DNA of 64,000 bases from Cryobacterium fucosi (GTDB lineage: Bacteria > Actinomycetota > Actinomycetes > Actinomycetales > Microbacteriaceae), in NCBI RefSeq assembly GCF_004403515.1, contig NZ_SOHH01000056.1:103533-167532 (forward strand), written 5' to 3'. The translations under genes were made by a program, and so were the position numbers. The notes beneath the pieces are model-generated. The model saw only the letters and a program-made list of their open reading frames with translations. It searched no databases and was not told the origin of the DNA. This document shows positions 57,288-64,000 of the stretch, one piece after another. The stretch's first letter is position 1. Every line of letters begins with the position of its first letter.

Positions 57288-59018
57288 CTAGGCCTCGACC
57301 TTGACCTCGACCTCGAACAGGCGACTGGCCTGCTGGCGGTCGAGCGCCGCGCCGATCAGGCCGCGGAACAACGGATGCGCGTGGCTGGGCCGGCTCCGCA
57401 GCTCGGGGTGAGCCTGCGTGCCGACGTAGAACGGGTGCTCCTCGCGCTTGAGCTCGACATACTCGACGAGGTGGCGGTCGGGCGACGTTCCGGAGAACCA
57501 CATGCCGGCATCCGCGATCTGTGCGCGGAACGCGTTGTTCACCTCGTAGCGGTGACGGTGGCGCTCGGAGGCCTCAGGGGCCCCGTAGAGCTCCGAAACG
57601 AGCGATCCCTCGGCGAGGGTGGCCGGGTAGAGGCCGAGGCGCATGGTGCCGCCCAGGTCACCGCCGGCGATGATCTCGACCTGCTCCTCCATCGTCGCGA
57701 TCACGGGGAACTCGGTCTCCGGGTCGAACTCGGAGGAGGACGCGCCGTGCAGGCCCGCCTTGTTGCGCGCGTATTCGATCACCATGCACTGCAGGCCGAG
57801 GCACAGGCCGAGCACGGGGATGCCGTTTTCCCTGGCGAACCGGAGGGCGCCGAGCTTGCCCTCGATGCCGCGCACGCCGAAACCGCCGGGCACGCAGATG
57901 CCGTCGAGTTCGCTGAGGTGGCGGGCCGCGCCCTCGTCGGTCTCGCACTCGTCGGAGGCGATCCAGTCGATCTTGACCTTGGTCTGGTTGGCGAATCCGC
58001 CGGCGCGGAGGGCCTCGGTCACCGAGAGGTAGGCGTCGGGAAGGTCGATGTACTTGCCGACCAGGCCGATGGTGACCTCGTGCTTGGGCTCGCGCACGGC
58101 GTCGAGCACCTTCTGCCAGGCGGTCCAGTCGACCTTGGTGACCGGGAGGTCGAGCAGGTCGGTGATGTACCGGTCCAGGCCCTGGTCGTGCAGCATGGTG
58201 GGGATTTCGTAGATGCTGGGCACGTCGATCGCGTTGACGACGGCGTCTTCGTCCACGTCGCACATGAGCGCGATCTTGCGCTTGTTGGGCTCGGAGACGG
58301 GCCTGTCGCTGCGCAGCACGAGCGCGTCCGGCTGGATTCCGATCGAACGGAGGGCCGCGACGGAGTGCTGGGTCGGCTTGGTCTTCTGCTCGCCGGAGGC
58401 CGCCATGAACGGCACCAGGGAGACGTGCACGAAGAAGACGTTCTTGCGGCCGAGCTCGTGGCGCACCTGGCGGGCGGCCTCGAGGAACGGCTGGGACTCG
58501 ATGTCGCCGACGGTGCCGCCGATTTCGGTGATGATGACGTCGGGGCGCGGGTCGTCATCGGCCTGGAGGCGCATCCGTCGCTTGATCTCGTCGGTGATGT
58601 GCGGGATGACCTGCACGGTGTCGCCGAGGTACTCGCCGCGGCGTTCCTTGGCGATCACCTGCGAGTAGACCTGGCCGGTCGTGACGTTCGCGGCCTGGTT
58701 GAGGTTGATGTCGAGGAACCGCTCGTAGTGGCCGATGTCGAGGTCGGTCTCTGCGCCGTCGTCGGTCACGAAGACCTCGCCGTGCTGGAACGGGTTCATC
58801 GTGCCCGGGTCCACGTTGAGATAGGGATCGAGCTTCTGCATGACGACGCGCAAACCGCTGGCCGTCAGGAGATTGCCGAGGCTTGCCGCCGTCAGACCCT
58901 TGCCCAATGAGGAAACAACACCGCCGGTCACGAAGATGTGCTTGACCGTTGTATTGAGATCGGTGCTGTCTGATTTGTCCGTGCTTTTATTTTCCACCAC
59001 GGGCTTCGACTCTATCAC
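57288..59018 (-). CDS. pyrG: CTP synthase
   Basis: Amidotransferase-linked UTP to CTP conversion. N-terminal synthase domain ([41 protein letters not shown]) and C-terminal glutaminase domain with [15 protein letters not shown]. 576 residues, plus a 20-residue N-terminal extension. Overlaps recN by 4 bp. Confidence 0.97.
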   Translation of the reverse strand: MIESKPVVENKSTDKSDSTDLNTTVKHIFVTGGVVSSLGKGLTAASLGNLLTASGLRVVMQKLDPYLNVDPGTMNPFQHGEVFVTDDGAETDLDIGHYERFLDINLNQAANVTTGQVYSQVIAKERRGEYLGDTVQVIPHITDEIKRRMRLQADDDPRPDVIITEIGGTVGDIESQPFLEAARQVRHELGRKNVFFVHVSLVPFMAASGEQKTKPTQHSVAALRSIGIQPDALVLRSDRPVSEPNKRKIALMCDVDEDAVVNAIDVPSIYEIPTMLHDQGLDRYITDLLDLPVTKVDWTAWQKVLDAVREPKHEVTIGLVGKYIDLPDAYLSVTEALRAGGFANQTKVKIDWIASDECETDEGAARHLSELDGICVPGGFGVRGIEGKLGALRFARENGIPVLGLCLGLQCMVIEYARNKAGLHGASSSEFDPETEFPVIATMEEQVEIIAGGDLGGTMRLGLYPATLAEGSLVSELYGAPEASERHRHRYEVNNAFRAQIADAGMWFSGTSPDRHLVEYVELKREEHPFYVGTQAHPELRSRPSHAHPLFRGLIGAALDRQQASRLFEVEVKVEA

Positions 59019-60727
59019 TGCGGGTTGGCCGTTCTGTTGGTGCGGGCGAGGGAAATGAGCTCACGGGCGTGCTCGAGCCCGCTCGCGGAATCGGGCAGTC
59101 CGGAGAGCAGCCGGGCCATCTCGGCGGCCCGTTCGTCGCCGTGCAACTGGCGCACGCTGCTGGCCGTGACGGCGCCGTCGCTGTCCTTGACGACGCTGAG
59201 GTGGTTGCCGGCGAACGCCGCCACCTGGGCGAGGTGGGTGACCACGATCACCTGGGCGGTCTCGGCGAGCCGGGCGAGTCGCCGGCCGATCTCGATCGCC
59301 GCGGCCCCGCCGACGCCGGCATCGACCTCGTCGAAGACGAACGTGGGCACGGGGTCGGTCGCGTTGATGACCACCTCGATCGCGAGCATCACCCGGGAGA
59401 GCTCGCCGCCGGATGCCCCGCGCGCCAGGGTGCGCGCTTCGGCGCCGGCGTGCGGTCGCAGCAGGATGCGCACGAGGTCGCGGCCCGTGGCGGTGATCTC
59501 GGGGCGGCTGTCGATCTCGACGACGAGTGCGGCATCCGGCATGGCCAGAGCGCTCAGTTCCGCGGTGACGGCCGTTCCGAGGCGCTCGGCGGCGGCCAGG
59601 CGGATGCCGGTGAGCCGGTCGGCGAGGTCCTCCACGACCAGCCGGTCGGCCTCGGTCTCGGCGCGAAGGGCGTCGATGCGGTCGGTGTCGCTGTCCAGCT
59701 CGAGCAGCCGGGCACTGCCGGTATCGAGGAAGTCGATCGCCTCGTCCAGGCCGCCGTCGTGCTTGCGAGCCAGCGCGGTCAGCTCGGCCCGGCGTTCCTG
59801 CACGACCTCGAGTTCCCGGGCGCCGTCGGCGTCGAGGCCGGCGAGGTAGCTGGACAGCTGGGCGGCGACGTCGGCGACGACGAAGCCGGCATTGGCGAGG
59901 GCCTCGGCCAGCGGGGGCAGGGCCGGGTCGTGTTCGCCGGCCCTGTCGAGCTGGCGGCGGGCGGAGTCGAGCAGGGCGACGGCATCCGGGAGCCCGTCGG
60001 GGTTCTCCTCGGCGGAGAGGAATTCGCGGGCCTGCGCGGCCGCGACCCGGAGTTCCTCCAGGTTGCCGAGCCGTTCGGCGCGCGCGGCCAGCTCGTCGTC
60101 CTCGCCGCGCTGGGGGGCGATCCGTTCGATCTCGTCGATGGCATCGCGGAGTTCGACGGCCTCCTGGCTGCGCTGGTCCCGCTCGTCGACGAGCCGGGAC
60201 AATTCGCTTTGGCGGTCCTGCCAACGGTGGAAGACCTCCGTGAACCGATCGAGGGTGTCCGTGAGGTCCGGGCCGGCGAACCGGTCGAGCGCCGCGCTCT
60301 GGGCGGTCGCCGACCGCAGGCGCACCTGGTCTGACTGGCCGTGCACGACGACGAGGTCGCCGCCGAGGTCACTGAGCACGCTCGCGGGGGCGCCGCGACC
60401 ACCGACGACGGCCCGGCTGCGGCCCTCGGCGGAGACCGAGCGGCTGAGGATGAGTTCGGTGCCCTCGAGGTCTCCTCCCGCATCCCGCACCCGGGTGGCC
60501 ACGGCGCCGTCGGCGGGGATCAGCCAGCGGCCCTCGACCCAGGTCTGGGCCTGGCCCTGGCGCACGAGCCCGGGGTCGGCGCGTTCGCCGAGCAGCAGGC
60601 CGAGCGCGGTGACGACCATGGTCTTGCCCGCGCCGGTCTCGCCCGTGACCGCGGTGAACCCCGGGCCGAGCGGGAGGGTCGCCTCGGCGATCACGCCGAG
60701 GTCCCTGATGATGAGTTCGTCGATCAT
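59015..60727 (-). CDS. recN: DNA repair ATPase RecN
   Basis: SMC-like repair protein of 570 residues. Walker [11 protein letters not shown] at about 29, coiled-coil centre (about 160-360), and signature [15 protein letters not shown] with Walker [13 protein letters not shown]. 54 bp after nadK, a gap with repeated CTCACGCGGG stretches. Confidence 0.96.
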   Translation of the reverse strand: MIDELIIRDLGVIAEATLPLGPGFTAVTGETGAGKTMVVTALGLLLGERADPGLVRQGQAQTWVEGRWLIPADGAVATRVRDAGGDLEGTELILSRSVSAEGRSRAVVGGRGAPASVLSDLGGDLVVVHGQSDQVRLRSATAQSAALDRFAGPDLTDTLDRFTEVFHRWQDRQSELSRLVDERDQRSQEAVELRDAIDEIERIAPQRGEDDELAARAERLGNLEELRVAAAQAREFLSAEENPDGLPDAVALLDSARRQLDRAGEHDPALPPLAEALANAGFVVADVAAQLSSYLAGLDADGARELEVVQERRAELTALARKHDGGLDEAIDFLDTGSARLLELDSDTDRIDALRAETEADRLVVEDLADRLTGIRLAAAERLGTAVTAELSALAMPDAALVVEIDSRPEITATGRDLVRILLRPHAGAEARTLARGASGGELSRVMLAIEVVINATDPVPTFVFDEVDAGVGGAAAIEIGRRLARLAETAQVIVVTHLAQVAAFAGNHLSVVKDSDGAVTASSVRQLHGDERAAEMARLLSGLPDSASGLEHARELISLARTNRTANPQ

Positions 60728-60781
60728 GGCCGGGGCCTGCTCACGCGGGATTCCCGTACGCGGGGCTCGCTCACGCGGGGC

Positions 60782-61699
60782 TCATTCACGTCCGACCGGG
60801 CCTCTCCAGCCGGTCACCGGCAGGTTGAACTTGTTGACCAGGCGGTCGGTGAACGGGCCGCTGTGCAGCCGGGCCAGCCGCACCGGGATGGGCGAGCGGC
60901 GCACGATCACACGCGCCCCGGGCGGGAGGTCGTGCACGCGGCGGCCGTCGGCGCAGAGCACGGCGGCGGCGCCGGTGCGGGCGACGACCTCGACGGCCAG
61001 CGACGAATCCGGTCCGACCACGAGCGGCCGGGCGAAGAGGGCGTGCGCGCTCAGCGGCACGAGCAGCAGGGCGTCGAGGCTCGGCCAGACGATCGGGCCG
61101 CCGGCGGAGAACGCGTAGGCGGTCGACCCGGTGGGCGTGGACATGACCACGCCGTCGCAGCCGAAGGAGGAGAGCGGGCGGCCGTCGACCTCGATGACGA
61201 CCTCGAGCATCCGTTCACGGCTGGCCTTCTCGACCGTGGCCTCGTTCAGCGCCCAGGTCTCATAGGTGACGTCTTCGCCGACCTTGACGCGCACGGCGAG
61301 GGTCATCCGCTCCTCGACCAGGTAGTCGCGGGACAGGGCGCGGCGCACGGCCTCGCCGAGATCGTCGCGTTCGCTCTCGGCGAGGAATCCGACGTGGCCG
61401 AGGTTGATCCCGAGCAGCGGCGCCGAGCAGCCGCGCACGATCTCCGCGGCGCGGAGGATGGTGCCGTCGCCGCCGAGCACGACGACGAGCTCGAGGTCGG
61501 TGACGTCGACCGTTTCGTGCAGGATGGCGAGCTGCCCGTCGAGCGAGGGGCACGAGGCGAGCAGATCGGCGCGTTCGTTGCGGGCCAGCACGGGCACGGC
61601 GCCGGCCGCGAGCAGCTGTTCGCACACGGTGACGGCCGCCTCGAGGGAATCCTGCCGCCCGGTGTGCGCGACGACGAGGATGTGGCGTGCTGCAGTCAT
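60782..61699 (-). CDS. nadK: NAD kinase
   Basis: Phosphorylates NAD to NADP. The GGDGTILRAAE motif and the later TPTGSTAYAFSAGGPIV motif are diagnostic. 305 residues. Starts 4 bp after tlyA. Confidence 0.96.
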   Translation of the reverse strand: MTAARHILVVAHTGRQDSLEAAVTVCEQLLAAGAVPVLARNERADLLASCPSLDGQLAILHETVDVTDLELVVVLGGDGTILRAAEIVRGCSAPLLGINLGHVGFLAESERDDLGEAVRRALSRDYLVEERMTLAVRVKVGEDVTYETWALNEATVEKASRERMLEVVIEVDGRPLSSFGCDGVVMSTPTGSTAYAFSAGGPIVWPSLDALLLVPLSAHALFARPLVVGPDSSLAVEVVARTGAAAVLCADGRRVHDLPPGARVIVRRSPIPVRLARLHSGPFTDRLVNKFNLPVTGWRGPVGRE

Positions 61700-61703
61700 G
61701 TCG

Positions 61704-62600
61704 TCAGGCTCCCACCAGTGCCGTTGTCCGGTCGATCCATTCTGTCGGATTCGTGCCCGCGTCGCGGCTCAGCCAGCAGAGATACTCCCGGTTGCCCGCA
61801 CCGCCGGCGATCGGGGACGCGATCAGGCCATTCGTGCGGAGGCCCAGATCCCAGCCCGCCCAGAGCACACCGGCGATCGCGTCGGCGCGCAGGCCGGCGT
61901 CGTGCACGATGCCTTCCCGGATGCTGCCCTTCCCGACCTCGAATTGCGGTTTGATCAGCAGCACGAAGTCGGCGCCCTCCGCCGCGGTGGCAACCAGGGC
62001 CGGGAGCACCATCGGCAAGGAGATGAAGGAGAGGTCGGCGACCACCAGGTCGGCCGGGGTGTCGACCCCGGATGCCGCGGCGAGAGACTCCGCGGTGGAG
62101 TATCGCAGGTTGAAGCCCTCGACGAGCATGAGCCGGGGCTCGGTGGCCAGGAGCGGCGCAAGCTGCCCGTGGCCCACGTCGACGGCGAGCACGCGGGCGG
62201 CACCGCGTTCCAGCAGCACCTGGCTGAACCCTCCGGTGGACGCGCCGGCGTCGAGCACGGTGCGGCCCTGAACCGGCAGGGCGAAGGCGTCGAGCGCGGC
62301 GATGAGCTTGTGGGCTCCGCGGCTGACGTAGTGGTCGGTCGCGGCCACCTCGATCAGCTGGTTGTCGCGAACCTTGGCGGATGCCTTCACGACCGGCCTG
62401 CCGTCGACCGTGACGAGGCCGCCGGTGATCAGCTGCGCGGCCACCGTGCGGGAGCGGGCCAGGCCGCGCTCGGCGAGGGCCGTGTCGAGGCGCTGGTCCG
62501 GCGCGCGTTCGGGCAGGTCGGCATCCGTCTGGCCGCTGTCCATCGGATCAGGCTCGGTGGACTGGGCCTGGTTCTCGTCGGTCATCCGTTCACCGGTCAT
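61704..62600 (-). CDS. tlyA: TlyA-family rRNA 2'-O-methyltransferase
   Basis: S4 RNA-binding domain (QRLDTALAERGLARSRTVAAQLI) followed by an FtsJ-like methyltransferase: VLDAGASTGGFSQVLLERGA, VVADLSFISL and a KPQFEVGK motif. 298 residues, with an acidic N-terminal stretch. Its relatives methylate 16S/23S rRNA, affecting capreomycin-type susceptibility. Confidence 0.95.
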   Translation of the reverse strand: MTGERMTDENQAQSTEPDPMDSGQTDADLPERAPDQRLDTALAERGLARSRTVAAQLITGGLVTVDGRPVVKASAKVRDNQLIEVAATDHYVSRGAHKLIAALDAFALPVQGRTVLDAGASTGGFSQVLLERGAARVLAVDVGHGQLAPLLATEPRLMLVEGFNLRYSTAESLAAASGVDTPADLVVADLSFISLPMVLPALVATAAEGADFVLLIKPQFEVGKGSIREGIVHDAGLRADAIAGVLWAGWDLGLRTNGLIASPIAGGAGNREYLCWLSRDAGTNPTEWIDRTTALVGA

Positions 62601-62812
62601 GCGTCGGTCGATCGCGGAACGTCGCCGCCCTCGAGGTGATCGCGCAGACGGTCGTGCAAGTGCAGGTAGGCCGCGGCGCGCTCCTCGAGCGGCTGGTTCT
62701 CGATCGCGTCGAGTGCGGAAACGAACTCCGCCGGCTCGATGGTCGTTGCGTCTGCCGACGGGGTGCGCGGCGCGGGCGTCGGTCGCGCAGTCGGGGTGGA
62801 GTGCTCTGTCAC
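62597..62812 (-). CDS. Small conserved actinobacterial protein upstream of tlyA
   Basis: A 71-residue acidic protein with a disordered Pro/Thr-rich start and a helical half (FVSALDAIENQPLEERAAAYLHLHDRLRDHL). GTG 62812 follows GAAGG. Stop overlaps the tlyA ATG (ATGA). Conserved in position in Microbacteriaceae; function unknown. Confidence 0.8.
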   Translation of the reverse strand: MTEHSTPTARPTPAPRTPSADATTIEPAEFVSALDAIENQPLEERAAAYLHLHDRLRDHLEGGDVPRSTDA

Positions 62813-62828
62813 GCCTTCAACGTTACCG

Positions 62829-63836
62829 TCAGAGATACAGTCGCTCCGGAACATTCAGGCCGTAGATCGGGCGCCCGGAGGCCCAGATCACGGCGCAGGC
62901 GGCCCGGAGCAGGTTGATGGCGCCGTCGCCTTCGGCGACGACCTCGACGTCCGCGCCGCGCAGGCGCACCGTGGCCCCGTCGACCGTGGCCGACGTGCCG
63001 TCCTTGGAGAACACCGTCTCCGGGTACGGCTCGTGCAACTGGCGCAGGTCGTCGAGGATGTACCGGGGCCGGGAGGCGGCGTCGGCCGCGAGGGCCTGCT
63101 TCGCCTTGTCGATCCCGGTGAGCACGAGCACGGCCGGGATTCCGGCCCGGTTCGCGCCGAGGATGTCGGTGTCGAGGCGATCGCCGATGAACAGGGCCTG
63201 GCTGGCTCCGAACCGGTTGACGGCCTCGGTGAAGATGGCGACCTCCGGCTTGCCGGCCACGATCGGCAGGCGCCCGACCGCGGTGTGCACGGCGGAGACG
63301 AGGGTGCCGTTTCCCGGGGCGATGCCACGGGCAACGGGGATGGTCCAGTCGGTGTTGGTGGCGATCCAGGGGATCTCGACGCCGTCGGCGCGCGGGTGCA
63401 GCGCGAACGCGGCCTCGGCGAGGTCCTTCCAGCCGAGGTCGGGCGAGAAGCCCTGGATGACGGCGGCCGGCTTGTCGTCGGCCGACCGGGTGACCAGGAA
63501 GCCACCCTTTTCGACCTCGACGACGAGACCCTCGCCGCCGATGACGAGCACGAGCGCACCGGCCGGCACCTCGTCGGCCAGCAGGCGCACGGCGGCCTGG
63601 GGCGAGGTGACGACATCCGTCGCCACCGCCCCGAGGCCGAGTTCGCTCAGGTGGTCGGCGACGGTCTGGTCGGTTCGGGAGGCGTTGTTGGTGAGGTAGC
63701 CCACCCGCACGGTCTCGGCCGCGCGGTTGAGGCTCTCCACCGCGAACGGGATCGCTCCCGGGCCGGTGTAGACGACACCGTCGAGGTCAGCGAGCACCAC
63801 GTCGACGCCGGACAGCGGGGTCAACGGCTCAGCCAC
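62829..63836 (-). CDS. HAD-IIA family hydrolase
   Basis: Sugar or nucleotide phosphatase family: nucleophile motif DLDGVVYTG, LTNNASRTD, GKPEVAIF and FIGDRLDTDILGANRAG. 335 residues from GTG 63836 (or 341 from ATG 63854). The GTG overlaps the upstream gene's TGA by 8 bp. The C-terminal ~70 residues form a separate small domain. Confidence 0.9.
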   Translation of the reverse strand: MAEPLTPLSGVDVVLADLDGVVYTGPGAIPFAVESLNRAAETVRVGYLTNNASRTDQTVADHLSELGLGAVATDVVTSPQAAVRLLADEVPAGALVLVIGGEGLVVEVEKGGFLVTRSADDKPAAVIQGFSPDLGWKDLAEAAFALHPRADGVEIPWIATNTDWTIPVARGIAPGNGTLVSAVHTAVGRLPIVAGKPEVAIFTEAVNRFGASQALFIGDRLDTDILGANRAGIPAVLVLTGIDKAKQALAADAASRPRYILDDLRQLHEPYPETVFSKDGTSATVDGATVRLRGADVEVVAEGDGAINLLRAACAVIWASGRPIYGLNVPERLYL

Positions 63837-64000
63837 GCGGCGACGCCTCAGCATCCTCGCCCTGCTGTCCGTCGTCGTCGGCCGCGCCGGTGGTCGAGCC
63901 TGCCCCGGTGGTCGAGCCCGCCCCGGTGGTCGAGCCCGCCCCGGTGGTCGAGCCCGCCCCGGTGGTCGAGCCCGCCCCGGTGGTCGAGCCCGCCCCGGTG
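63829..64000 (-). CDS. C-terminal fragment of an upstream gene with AGSTTG repeats
   Basis: On the minus strand a frame stays open from the window edge to TGA at 63829-63831. It encodes six or more tandem AGSTTG hexapeptides followed by an acidic tail (AADDDGQQGEDAEASPRG). The stop overlaps the HAD-IIA start, as in many operons here. The rest of the protein is off the window; no family can be assigned. Confidence 0.6.
   Translation of the reverse strand, partial: TGAGSTTGAGSTTGAGSTTGAGSTTGAGSTTGAGSTTGAADDDGQQGEDAEASPRG
63889..64000 (-). repeat. 18-bp tandem repeat GGTGGTCGAGCCCGCCCC, in frame
   Basis: Six full units start at 63889, 63907, 63925, 63943, 63961 and 63979, and the array runs off the window. 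Each unit contains the GGTGGTCGAGCC core of the local intergenic repeat plus a six-base CGCCCC spacer (TGCCCC in the first). Being a multiple of three, it expands a hexapeptide in the encoded tail. Confidence 0.9.

Noticed and set aside
56691..58910. 739-aa plus-strand open frame over pyrG and the NUDIX gene
   Set aside because: It lies wholly antisense to well-supported genes and has the Val/Gly/Asp-rich composition typical of antisense frames in high-GC DNA; no motif.

Overview
High-GC actinobacterial DNA, most likely Microbacteriaceae. Two things support this: the gene order tlyA-nadK-recN-pyrG-NUDIX-xerD-parA-scpA-scpB-rluB-tyrA-cmk-der, and the GGTGGTCGAGCCTGTCGAGA-type intergenic repeats. 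The exact genus cannot be settled from the window. The sequence has two parts, joined at a tRNA-Pro(GGG) gene at about 39.2 kb.

Left part (1 to about 39.1 kb): most of an integrative conjugative element (ICE) inserted at the 3' end of tRNA-Pro. The tyrosine integrase and excisionase-like genes abut the tRNA. The far end of the element lies off the left edge. From left to right it holds: the end of an unknown gene; a MobF (TrwC-type) relaxase-helicase; an HNH-NACHT NTPase; a five-gene minus-strand cluster (HTH protein, N6-adenine methyltransferase, SF2 helicase, GIY-YIG nuclease, PD-(D/E)XK nuclease with an EVE-like domain) that looks like a composite restriction-modification or defence system; and a four-gene minus-strand regulatory operon (XRE regulator, ImmA-like metallopeptidase, seven-TM protein, membrane-anchored alpha/beta hydrolase). 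A divergent intergenic region follows, carrying palindromic operator boxes in 22-bp register. Rightward lies a long operon: ArdC-like protein, primase-polymerase, DUF2637 protein, ParB-like protein, T4SS components (VirB1-like hydrolase, small membrane subunits, VirB6, SCO6880-type, VirB4, VirD4), SSB, excisionase and integrase. Two genes inside the T4SS block run antisense to it: a HEPN/TIGR02391-like protein and an unknown 577-aa protein. Both look like cargo.

Right part (39.2-64 kb): chromosomal backbone. It starts with a truncated tRNA-Pro copy. It continues with an acetate module (acs, actP and a DUF485 gene, divergent from a LytS/LytTR two-component pair and a second symporter with its own small partner). 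It ends with a long minus-strand housekeeping run for translation, cell division and nucleotide metabolism. Four loci carry the Microbacteriaceae repeat. At the right edge a related 18-bp unit is tandemly repeated in frame within the C-terminus of an incomplete gene.

The strongest candidates for something undescribed are the five-gene nuclease/methylase cluster, the XRE-ImmA-7TM-hydrolase switch with its phased operator array, and the antisense cargo genes at T4SS gene junctions.
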